Origin: Pseudomonadota bacterium
GTDB lineage: Bacteria; Pseudomonadota; Alphaproteobacteria; Rhizobiales; Xanthobacteraceae
Assembly: GCA_023430245.1 (NCBI GenBank)
Contig: JAEZBA010000134.1
Span: forward strand, 1 to 10,979
Reading direction: 5' to 3'
DNA: 10,979 nucleotides
Below the pieces are notes generated by a model. The model made no database searches. It had not been told where the DNA came from and worked only from the letters and a program-made list of their open reading frames with translations. A program made the position numbers and the translations under genes. Below are positions 1-5,655 of this stretch, piece after piece (within the stretch, counting starts at the first letter, position 1; the number at the start of each line of letters is the position of its first letter).

Positions 1-21
1 CATGAGACGTCCACATACAGC

Positions 22-46
22 AAAAGGCGGCGCCGCGGCGCCGCCT
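22..46 (-). terminator. Possible terminator: perfect GC palindrome with a short T-run
   Basis: A perfect 22-base palindrome (25-46, arms AGGCGGCGCCG / CGGCGCCGCCT) is followed on the minus strand by a four-T run (25-22) and then G. It lies downstream of the minus-strand gene ending at 159, so it may terminate that transcript. The T-run is short and the palindrome is pure GC, which is common by chance in such a genome. It could instead be a protein-binding dyad. Confidence 0.4.
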
Positions 47-158
47 GGCTCGATCGCGATCTTGTCGAATACCGGTCGTTAGGCCGGCTTCATGTCGAGA
101 GGATGGCGATTGCTGCGCCCGCTGAAAAGCCCGCCGGCGTGGCCGCCGGGTGGCGGTT

Positions 159-629
159 TCAGCCCTGGCAGGATGTCTCGGGGGTCATGGCGGCGGGATC
201 GCCCGGGCCGGCAAGGACGCCGGTGAGCGACGAGGTTTCGGCCGCATCATCCGACGTTGCGCCTGGGCGCAGGCGCCGCTGCAGATAGTAATTGGTCAGA
301 CCGACCATCAGCTTTTCGCGCGCGTGCTCGGCACAGTTGCGGTCGATCATGGCGATCACCGGAGTCACGGTCATGTCCTCGCCGTGCTCGGCTTCGCGTC
401 CTGCAGCCGCATAACCGTCGGTCGTCGACGCCGAAACCGGACCGCGCAACACCGCAGATGTGGTCACGACGAGACTGGCGAGGAGCATGCCGCCGGCGAG
501 AACGCCGACCGGACCGACGGCCGGCTTTTCCGGCTTTTCGCTCGGTGGCTTGCGATCGCGGAACAGGGGCCGCGGCGGGAACAGCCAGTGATAAGGCGGA
601 GATGACTTCAACAGCGAGAGGAGTTTCAT
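159..629 (-). CDS. Hypothetical membrane-anchored protein, 156 aa
   Basis: I do not recognise this family. Starting at the ATG at 629 the protein has 156 residues. The N-terminus is basic and proline-rich (residues 1-37, with PPYHW, FPPRP and RKPPSEKP). One hydrophobic segment follows at about 38-60. The rest is hydrophilic, with an Asp-Arg-Asn-Cys stretch near residue 96 and a YYLQRRL stretch near 114, so it is probably a single-pass inner-membrane protein with a C-terminal soluble part. An upstream ATG in the same frame (788) would start inside the terminator at 787-820 and adds unconvincing sequence, so I reject it. The ribosome site is weak (AGGG about 10 bases upstream). The C-terminus may be altered by a frameshift in a G5 run at 180-184 (see findings). 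Reality as a gene is likely; function is unknown. Confidence 0.6.
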   Translation of the reverse strand: MKLLSLLKSSPPYHWLFPPRPLFRDRKPPSEKPEKPAVGPVGVLAGGMLLASLVVTTSAVLRGPVSASTTDGYAAAGREAEHGEDMTVTPVIAMIDRNCAEHAREKLMVGLTNYYLQRRLRPGATSDDAAETSSLTGVLAGPGDPAAMTPETSCQG

Positions 630-670
630 GGTCTTCGGCCCTGCGACAGCAGCGCTATACCGAAGCCACG

Positions 671-687
671 GCTTAAGCTCGCTTAAG
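671..687. repeat. Tandem CTTAAG dyad upstream of the hypothetical gene
   Basis: GCTTAAG occurs twice, ten bases apart (671-677 and 681-687), and each CTTAAG is itself a palindrome. The one-helical-turn spacing, about 42 bases upstream of the minus-strand start at 629, fits an operator or promoter element. The two TTAA cores are separated by six bases, not the seven of a CtrA box. No regulator can be named. Confidence 0.3.
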
Positions 688-786
688 ACGCAAGAGCGAT
701 CCGCGAGCAGGGTGACGCGGACGCTAAAGCAATGGTTCAAATTGCAACTGTCGCGTGACGCGCATGACACGCGAAGACACACGCAC

Positions 787-820
787 AAAAAAACACGGCT
801 AGCTTACGCTGGCCGTGTTT
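787..820 (-). terminator. Intrinsic terminator of the L,D-transpeptidase gene
   Basis: On the minus strand the arms AAACACGGC (820-812) and GCCGTGTTT (799-791) form nine perfect base pairs. An inner AGC/GCT extends the stem past one C-A mismatch and closes on a GTAA (GNRA-type) tetraloop. Seven Ts run straight on from the stem (793-787). It begins 25 bases after the stop codon at 846-848. Stem, loop, T-run and position all agree, so this is the best-supported terminator in the window. Confidence 0.88.
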
Positions 821-845
821 GAATTATCAGAGGTCAGTCGCGATC

Positions 846-1445
846 CTAGCGGTGCTGCACCACAATCTTGGTGCCGACCGGCACGCGCGCATACAGATCT
901 TCGATCTCGCTGTTCACCAGCCGGAAGCAGCCGGACGACACCGCGTGACCGATGGTCTCCGGTGCATTGGTGCCGTGGACGCGATACACCGTGCTGCCGA
1001 TGTAAAGCGCGCGCGCGCCCATCGGATTGCCCGGACCGCCGGCCATGAAGCGCGGTAGATAGGGCTGGCGCTGGATCATTTCCGGCGGCGGCGTCCAGTC
1101 CGGCCATTCGCTCTTGCGCGAGATCTTGTGAACGCCGCCCCAGCGGAAGCCGTCGCGGCCGACGCCGACGCCGTAGCGGATGGCGCGGTTGTCGCCCTGC
1201 ACCAGATACAGGAAGCGATCATGCGTGTTGACGATGATCGTGCCGGGCGCTTCGTGCGTGCGGTAGAACACCGCCTGGCGCCTGAACTCGTAGGGTAGCG
1301 TGAACCCTTCGTTGCCGTCGACGCCCGGATCGCGATCGTTGATCGTCGGTGCCGGAACCTGACCCGCGCCCTGTCCAACAACCGGCGCCGGAAGGCCGCA
1401 CGCAACCACTATGCCGGCGAATGCCAGCCCTCGTATCCACTTCAT
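846..1445 (-). CDS. Exported L,D-transpeptidase (YkuD domain)
   Basis: This enzyme family makes 3-3 cross-links in peptidoglycan or attaches proteins to it, acting in the periplasm through a catalytic cysteine. The 199-residue product starts at MKWIRG, followed by a hydrophobic export segment (residues 5-20). The YkuD domain covers about 66-197. It includes GFRWGG (99-104), RKSEWPDWTPP (110-120), NPMGARALYIG (140-150), the conserved His157 in HGTN, and the nucleophile Cys173 in SSGCFRL. The usual SHGC motif has Ser in place of the second His, a variant I recall from rhizobial members. The ATG at 1445 was chosen because it begins a signal sequence; the longer frame to 1505 adds no signal. V13-V-A-C16 also matches a lipobox, so lipoprotein anchoring is possible. 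A GGGGAG lies 13 bases upstream, slightly far for a ribosome site. The gene appears monocistronic, ending at the terminator at 787-820. Confidence 0.93.
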   Translation of the reverse strand: MKWIRGLAFAGIVVACGLPAPVVGQGAGQVPAPTINDRDPGVDGNEGFTLPYEFRRQAVFYRTHEAPGTIIVNTHDRFLYLVQGDNRAIRYGVGVGRDGFRWGGVHKISRKSEWPDWTPPPEMIQRQPYLPRFMAGGPGNPMGARALYIGSTVYRVHGTNAPETIGHAVSSGCFRLVNSEIEDLYARVPVGTKIVVQHR

Positions 1446-1544
1446 GTTGAAAACCCGGCTCCCCAAGATCAATGTTGACGAAACTCTGACCCAAATATGT
1501 GGCAAAATTCAATATGCGCAGGCCTCAAAACTCCGCGAGAGCAG

Positions 1545-1629
1545 AGTCTCAAGCGGTTCAATGTTACCGTTTTCTTCGTGTGCGGATCAGCGCCCGGGAT
1601 ACGGAATCCGCAACCGGGCCGCTGAGACT
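1545..1629. repeat. Nested inverted repeats between the SH3 and L,D-transpeptidase genes
   Basis: Outer arms AGTCTCAAGCGG (1545-1556) and CCGCTGAGACT (1619-1629) pair over 11 positions with a one-base bulge. Inner arms GCCCGG (1592-1597) and CCGGGC (1614-1619) form six pairs, sharing one base with the outer arm. No T-run follows on the minus strand, so this is not a standard terminator for the SH3 gene (stop at 1638). It could be a structured leader for the downstream minus-strand gene, a weak terminator, or chance. Confidence 0.3.
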
Positions 1630-1637
1630 TTTCCCGG

Positions 1638-2438
1638 CTATTGCTGCCCCGCGCCGGCGCCGACATAGCCGGTGATTTTCCAGCCGCTGGCGTCCTTGAT
1701 GTAGCAAAGCTGGTCATTTCCGAGCGGCGACAGGATGTCGGCGGAGATGTAGCCAACCTTCCCGGACGGGGTTACGACCCGCACCAACGGCACCTCGTTC
1801 TGTTTCGGGGCGGCCTGCTTGGGATCTGGCATGATGCGGATCAGCACCATGCCGAGCTTTTCTGTCACCGGCGCATCGGCGCGGGGGGCGCCGCGAACCT
1901 CGACGGTTTCCTCGAGCGGATAGGCAAAGTCGCCGGGATCGGTCCCGGTGGCCTTGGCCACATCTTCAAGCTGCTTCTCGTCAAATTGCGGATCGGCCGG
2001 CGAGCAGATCACGCCCTGCCTGCCGGGAAAGGCGGTCGCGGTCGGGTCGGCGGCGTAGCCCTGCAGGATGTCCCAGCCGATTGGCTGTTTCCCGCCCAGC
2101 ACGATCGCGGCGGCGAGATTGTCGATCCCGGACTTCTTCTTGTCGGCCTGGTCGCCCTTCTCGCCTTCCCAGAAAAAGCCCTGCGTCACGACGAGCTTTG
2201 CCAGCGCGGCGCGATCCTTTTTCGCGCCGATCTCGCCAAGCTGCTTGCGGAAGGCGTCGTAACTCGGGTCGTTGATCGGCGGCGGAAACGTCACGGCGAT
2301 CGGGGTGTAGGGCTTGGCCGGAGCAGGCGGCGGCGGTCCTTTCTGCGGCGGCTGCTTCTGCTGAGCGTGCGCACCAAACGGCGCCGCAAGAAGGATGGCG
2401 ACGGCAAGGGCGGTCGCATGGAATGTGGTCTGGCGCAT
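1638..2438 (-). CDS. Exported SH3-domain protein
   Basis: The 266-residue product begins with a clear Sec signal peptide (residues 1-25, MRQTTF then a hydrophobic core, cleavage after AHA). A proline-rich linker (29-45) and a helical middle region follow (about 57-165, with FFWEGEKGD and IGWDILQGYA). The C-terminal part (about 177-262: ETVEVRGAP, VRVVTPSGKVGYISADIL, DASGWKITGYVG) resembles a bacterial SH3 domain with the usual 'G-x-V-G-Y-I' strand. Such exported SH3 proteins often bind the cell wall, but the substrate is not known here. The ATG at 2438 was chosen for its signal peptide and a GGAGA ribosome site six bases upstream; the frame to 2519 adds no signal. The next gene on this strand, the L,D-transpeptidase, starts 192 bases downstream, so both may act on the wall, but co-transcription is not shown. 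Confidence 0.8.
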   Translation of the reverse strand: MRQTTFHATALAVAILLAAPFGAHAQQKQPPQKGPPPPAPAKPYTPIAVTFPPPINDPSYDAFRKQLGEIGAKKDRAALAKLVVTQGFFWEGEKGDQADKKKSGIDNLAAAIVLGGKQPIGWDILQGYAADPTATAFPGRQGVICSPADPQFDEKQLEDVAKATGTDPGDFAYPLEETVEVRGAPRADAPVTEKLGMVLIRIMPDPKQAAPKQNEVPLVRVVTPSGKVGYISADILSPLGNDQLCYIKDASGWKITGYVGAGAGQQ

Positions 2439-2598
2439 CGTGATTCTCCGGGGAGGAAAGCCAAGCGTAAAGCCTGGGGCACGAAAATGCGACCGCTCTG
2501 CGGCGCCCCGCCTGATCATTTTTTAGCGTGAGGAGGGGCAGCGCACTTTCGCAATGGCGATGCTAGAAACCGCTGTCACTCACGCCAAACGGTTCCCC

Positions 2599-2949
2599 AT
2601 GTCACTTACATCGCCGTATCTGCTGCCGATCCTCTTGCTGCTCGGCTCCAACGTCTTCATGACTCTCGCCTGGTACGGTCACCTGCGGTTCAAGGAACAG
2701 CCGCTGCTGATCGTGATCTTCGTGGCCTGGGGCATCGCCTTCGTCGAATATTGCATGGCGGTGCCGGCCAATCGCTGGGGCAGCGAAGTCTATACGACCG
2801 CGCAGCTCAAGACGATCCAGGAGGTGATTACGCTGATTGTCTTTGCCGGCTTCTCGGTGGTTTATCTGAAGGAGCCGTTCACCTGGAATTACGCGGTGGG
2901 CTTCGCCTTCATCGCGATCGGCGCATTCTTCGTGTTCCAGAAATGGTGA
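2599..2949 (+). CDS. DUF486 (DMT-type) small membrane protein
   Basis: This 116-residue protein has four predicted membrane helices (about 7-27, 33-53, 72-92 and 96-113). It carries the family's recognisable sequence: LLGSNVFMTLAWYGHL (15-29), AFVEYCMAVPANRWG (47-61), QLKTIQEVI (69-77) and YLKEPFTW (89-96). DUF486 belongs to the drug/metabolite transporter superfamily as small four-helix proteins, comparable in size to SMR proteins; no substrate is established. Three in-frame ATGs compete: 2554, 2560 and 2599. I prefer 2599 because it gives the usual family length, yet it has no clear ribosome site. A strong AGGAGG (2531-2536) lies 17 bases before 2554, too far for an ideal fit there. The gene diverges from the SH3 gene and ends immediately before the stop codon of the convergent sugar dehydrogenase gene. 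Confidence 0.9.
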   Translation: MSLTSPYLLPILLLLGSNVFMTLAWYGHLRFKEQPLLIVIFVAWGIAFVEYCMAVPANRWGSEVYTTAQLKTIQEVITLIVFAGFSVVYLKEPFTWNYAVGFAFIAIGAFFVFQKW

Positions 2950-4068
2950 TTATTTCGCCGGCGTCAGCCGCAGAATGCGGCCCTGCGCATCGTCGGTGAC
3001 GAGCCACAGCGCACCGTCGGGCCCGGTACGCACGTCGCGGATGCGTTCGCTCAACTGGCGCAGCATGCGCTCCTCGCGCGTGACTTTCTCGCCATCGAGT
3101 TCGAGCCGCACCAGTGTTTGCGTCCGCAATCCGCCGATAAAGGCATTGCCTTTCCATTGCGGGAACAGATCGCCGGTATAGATGGTGAAACCCGATGGTG
3201 CGATCACCGGGGTCCATTGCCGGATCGGCTGCTCCATCCCGGTCTTGCTGGTCCCTTCATGGATTTTGGCGCCACCATAATTGACGCCGAAGCCGATCAC
3301 CGGCCAGCCGTAATTCTTGCCGGCCTCGGGAATGTTGAGTTCGTCGCCGCCCTGCGGACCGTGCTCGTGCATCCACAATTTGCCGGTTGCCGGATGCAGC
3401 GTCGCGCCCTGGCTGTTGCGATGGCCATAGCTCCAGATTTCCGGCTTGGCGTCCGCGCGCCCGACAAACGGATTGTCCTTCGGGACCGAGCCGTCCGGCG
3501 CGATACGAATGATCTTGCCGATATGGTTGTCCAGCGTCTGGGCGCTCTTTGACGCGCTGCCGTGGTCGCCGGTGGTCAGAAACAGGTTGCCGTCGCGCGC
3601 CTGCACGATGCGGCACCCGTAATGCAGGCCGCGGGAGGGCGGACCTTCCTGCCGGAAGATGCGCCGAACGTCAGTCAGTTGCGCTTTTGCGACGTCGAGC
3701 CTGGCGCGGGCGAGCGCTGTCTGGGCGCCGCCATCGACCGGATCGGAATAGCAGAAATAGATCGTGTTGTTGGTCGCGAAATCGCGGTCGAGGATTACGT
3801 CCAGGAGGCCGCCCTGATTCTGGGACAGAACCTTCGGAACGCCGCCGAGCGGTGACGACAATTTGCCGTCGCGGGTCGCGATGCGCATGCTGCCGCCGCG
3901 CTCGGTCACGAGCATCCGCCCATCCGGAAGAAACGCCAGGGCCCATGGGTAGGACAGACCGGAGACGATGGTCTCGACGCGGATATCGCCCGTGTCCGAT
4001 TTGAAGACCTGCGCCTGCGCTGTGACCGCGGACAGCGTGAGTATCGCCGCAATCGCAAGAGTTTTCAT
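2950..4068 (-). CDS. Periplasmic PQQ-dependent aldose sugar dehydrogenase (YliI/Asd-like)
   Basis: The product is expected to oxidise aldose sugars in the periplasm with PQQ as cofactor, passing electrons to the respiratory chain. It has 372 residues, close to E. coli YliI. A signal peptide occupies residues 1-19 (MKTLAIAAIL, cleavage after AQA). The GSDH beta-propeller fills about 30-370. Visible motifs are SYPWALAFLPDGRMLVTERGG (39-59), QNQGGLLDV (83-91), LHYGCRI with candidate catalytic His149, TTGDHGSA (165-172), YGHRNSQG with Arg217 in the position of the PQQ-contacting Arg, HEHGPQGGDELN (234-245) and NYGWPVIGFG (252-261). The start at 4068 has GGAG eight to nine bases upstream; the frame extends to 4146 but without an export signal. 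No PQQ synthesis genes are in the window. A perfect 9-bp inverted repeat precedes the ribosome site. Confidence 0.93.
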   Translation of the reverse strand: MKTLAIAAILTLSAVTAQAQVFKSDTGDIRVETIVSGLSYPWALAFLPDGRMLVTERGGSMRIATRDGKLSSPLGGVPKVLSQNQGGLLDVILDRDFATNNTIYFCYSDPVDGGAQTALARARLDVAKAQLTDVRRIFRQEGPPSRGLHYGCRIVQARDGNLFLTTGDHGSASKSAQTLDNHIGKIIRIAPDGSVPKDNPFVGRADAKPEIWSYGHRNSQGATLHPATGKLWMHEHGPQGGDELNIPEAGKNYGWPVIGFGVNYGGAKIHEGTSKTGMEQPIRQWTPVIAPSGFTIYTGDLFPQWKGNAFIGGLRTQTLVRLELDGEKVTREERMLRQLSERIRDVRTGPDGALWLVTDDAQGRILRLTPAK

Positions 4069-4086
4069 GTCCAACGCTCTCCGAAC

Positions 4087-4113
4087 CCGGATGGTCCAAC
4101 CGTAACCATCCGG
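4087..4113 (-). promoter_or_regulatory. Perfect 9-bp inverted repeat just upstream of the sugar dehydrogenase start
   Basis: CCGGATGGT (4087-4095) and ACCATCCGG (4105-4113) are exact reverse complements separated by nine bases. On the minus strand the hairpin ends about five bases before the GGAGAG ribosome site and 19 bases before the ATG at 4068. It could be a 27-base operator or a leader hairpin. A second pairing, CCGGCG (4110-4115) with CGCCGG (4131-4136), shares four bases with it, so the two are mutually exclusive. No T-run follows, so it is not a terminator. Confidence 0.4.
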
Positions 4114-4189
4114 CGGGCGTTCCGTAAGAGCGCCGGAATGCCGCAACGCGTCAGGTCACGGGCTTGCGATCAGCGTGTCCTGTCAGGAG

Positions 4190-4405
4190 TCAGATTGATT
4201 GGAGGAGGGCGCTGCTGTGGCCAGGCGCGTTCGAGCCTAACGCCCGTGCGGTGCCGATGGCGACCGCGGTCAATGCGACGACAATGCAAATCACGAGCGC
4301 AGCGGTCATCAGAAGATGCGCCAGCACAAGCTTCCGCTTCGTCAACGGCCGGGCGTTGCGTTCGGGATGATGGAATCCGATCCCGGCCACCCGTTCCCTG
4401 ATCAT
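4190..4405 (-). CDS. Small single-helix membrane protein, 71 aa
   Basis: I do not recognise a named family. The product has a basic N-terminal part (residues 1-27: RER, HHPER, RPLTKRK), one strong hydrophobic helix (about 28-50: LLMTAALVICIVVALTAVAI) and a short Ser/Gly-rich tail. By the positive-inside rule the N-terminus should face the cytoplasm. The ATG at 4405 has a GGAG eight bases upstream, a good ribosome site; the frame continues to 4510 but the extra residues look non-coding. Two perfect TTAA-N7-TTAA boxes lie about 120 bases upstream, in the 158-base gap before the GST gene, so it may be under CtrA-type cell-cycle control. The sugar dehydrogenase gene starts 121 bases downstream on the same strand with its own leader structure. 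Confidence 0.6.
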   Translation of the reverse strand: MIRERVAGIGFHHPERNARPLTKRKLVLAHLLMTAALVICIVVALTAVAIGTARALGSNAPGHSSALLQSI

Positions 4406-4525
4406 GTCAATGGCTCCGATAGAGCGAATCAACCCCCGGAGGCATAATCTTACGGGATGGCGGCAGCCGCCCGGCCAGAAAGCGGCGCAAGCCGTCAGCT
4501 CTGATGGCAATTTGATGACAAGAGG

Positions 4526-4558
4526 TTAACCGCACCTTAACCGTTAACGAGCGGTTAA
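4526..4558 (-). promoter_or_regulatory. Two CtrA-type boxes (TTAA-N7-TTAA)
   Basis: Read on the plus strand, box 1 is TTAA-CCGCACC-TTAACC (4526-4542) and box 2 is TTAA-CGAGCGG-TTAAC (4544-4559). Both have exactly seven bases between the TTAA cores, the spacing of the alphaproteobacterial CtrA consensus TTAA-N7-TTAAC. They also match the consensus read on the minus strand, so orientation is not decided. The nearest downstream start is the 71-aa membrane protein at 4405 (minus). The outer GTTAACCG/CGGTTAAC arms can also form an 8-bp hairpin followed by five Ts on the plus strand, but no plus-strand gene precedes it. Confidence 0.6.
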
Positions 4559-4563
4559 CTTTT

Positions 4564-5199
4564 TCACTCCGCCGCCACGCTCAAGGCCTCTGGCCGGTGA
4601 TCCATCGCGACGTGAAGCGGCTCGGCGGCCACGCGGGCGAACCAGTCACGCAAGGCCGGAAACGGGCGCAGGTCGAAATCGCATTGCTCGGCGAGATGCG
4701 TGTAGGAATAGAGCGTGACATCGGCCACCGAATAGCGGTCGCCGGCGACGAAGCGATTGCGCGCCATGTGCTTGTCGAGCAGGTTCAGCGAGCGCTGGCC
4801 TTCCTCCATCCAGTCGTCAAGCGCGTGTTGCTGTAATTCGCGGCCGCCTTTGACGAGGCATAGCCAGAAATACGCGGCACCGATATTCGGCACGATCGCG
4901 TGCTGCTCGAAGAACATCCATTGCAGCACGCGCGCGCGCTCGAGCGCGCCCTCGCCATCGAGATGGGAGCCTTCCGCAAGATACCAGAGGATCGCATTCG
5001 ACTCGGCGAGATAGCGGCCGGACTCGACTTCCAGCAGTGGAATCTGGCCGTTCGGATTCTTGGCAAGGAAATCCGGTGTGTGGGTTTCGCCCTTCAGGAT
5101 GTCGACCTCGACCAGCGCATGCGGAATCTGCAGTTGCGCCAGAGCAAGGCGCACCTTGTAGCAATTGCCTGAGCGCTGCATCGAATAGAGCGTGTACAT
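4564..5199 (-). CDS. Glutathione S-transferase family protein
   Basis: Members conjugate or reduce substrates with glutathione in the cytoplasm. The 211-residue product has the usual GST length. The N-terminal thioredoxin-like domain (about 1-78) shows RSGNCYKVRLAL (9-20, with Ser10 and Cys13 as candidate glutathione-activating residues), NPNGQIPLLE with the cis-proline Pro54, and the glutathione-binding ESNAILWYLAE (66-76). The all-helical C-terminal domain (about 85-205) contains the N-capping motif SVADVTLYSY (Ser157, Asp160). The subclass and natural substrate cannot be read from the sequence. The ATG at 5199 has AGGAG six bases upstream. The frame stays open back to 6540, but that part is antisense to aatA and is not protein-like. 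The stop codon touches the T-run next to the CtrA-type boxes. The gene diverges from aatA across 456 bases. Confidence 0.93.
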   Translation of the reverse strand: MYTLYSMQRSGNCYKVRLALAQLQIPHALVEVDILKGETHTPDFLAKNPNGQIPLLEVESGRYLAESNAILWYLAEGSHLDGEGALERARVLQWMFFEQHAIVPNIGAAYFWLCLVKGGRELQQHALDDWMEEGQRSLNLLDKHMARNRFVAGDRYSVADVTLYSYTHLAEQCDFDLRPFPALRDWFARVAAEPLHVAMDHRPEALSVAAE

Positions 5200-5655
5200 C
5201 CGTGGCTCCTGACTCAGATTTTTCAGCCGCGGTCCCCACACGGTCATGATGACGCGCCGGAGACAATAAGAAAAGCCCGGCCTTTGCAAGGCGGCCATAC
5301 GGCACCGCATCACAAAGTGACGTTCATTGCGTGACAACGCGCTGCAGCGAAATAAACGTTTCGTGTTTGCTTTAATCGCTTCAAACTGGAGAGGCTTATC
5401 GCAGCGCACCCTGTCACTGTGGACGTGTTGACCTGAGTCCGATAACGGCAAGCCACGGCGCCCCAGACCCGAGGCCTCGCGGGTGCCGTGCCGCCTGCGA
5501 TCGATCGCCGACGCGGGGCGGTTGCGGGGGCGCCGAGCCATCGCGTTCCTGAATGTGCCCATCACCGATTGTTGCTTGCGGCGCAGCAAAATGGGCATTA
5601 CCAAGCCCTCGCAATCCCTTGGTATCCACCTGCAAGCAAGACCGGAGCCCCTCCA
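5200..5655. other. 456-base gap between divergent GST and aatA genes
   Basis: No convincing gene is seen here. Open frames on both strands have no ribosome site or recognisable protein sequence; the plus-strand frame joined to aatA (from 5488) reads as arginine- and proline-rich noise and overshoots the family length. The left third is relatively AT-rich (about 5310-5400) and should hold promoters. One near-consensus promoter toward the GST gene is listed separately. I could not fix a promoter for aatA. A small GCCTT-TGC-AAGGC hairpin near 5280 has no proven role. Confidence 0.6.
5309..5337 (-). promoter_or_regulatory. Possible sigma-70 promoter for the GST gene
   Basis: On the minus strand TTGTCA (5337-5332) and TGTGAT (5314-5309) are separated by 17 bases. 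They match the -35 consensus at 5 of 6 and the -10 consensus at 4 of 6 positions. The -10 element lies about 110 bases before the GST start at 5199, giving a leader of roughly 100 bases. The match is by eye only, and alphaproteobacterial promoters often deviate from this consensus. Confidence 0.3.

Noticed and set aside
1..16. Possible start codon of a minus-strand gene leaving the left edge (ATG at 3-1 or 16-14)
   Set aside because: Too little sequence to test and no clear ribosome site.
150..676. Plus-strand frames opposite the 156-aa hypothetical protein
   Set aside because: Arginine-rich and without a ribosome site. The minus frame has a clear membrane helix and an ordered N-terminus, though certainty is lower here than elsewhere.
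2476..2524. GGGGC/GCCCC hairpin with six Ts downstream, upstream of the DUF486 gene
   Set aside because: No plus-strand gene lies before it, the T-run is nine bases from the stem, and the stem is only five pairs. Not supported as a terminator.
1641..2531. A 296-codon plus-strand frame opposite the SH3 gene
   Set aside because: Antisense shadow; the minus frame has a signal peptide, ribosome site and domain-like sequence.
4525..4564. GTTAACCG/CGGTTAAC hairpin plus T5 read as a plus-strand terminator
   Set aside because: No plus-strand transcript is expected to end here. The exact seven-base TTAA spacing explains the symmetry better as paired binding sites.
5268..5292. GCCTT-TGC-AAGGC hairpin with a nearby TTTTCTT on the minus strand
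   Set aside because: The stem is short and the T-run is offset; it lies in the GST leader with no upstream minus gene to terminate. An attenuator cannot be supported.
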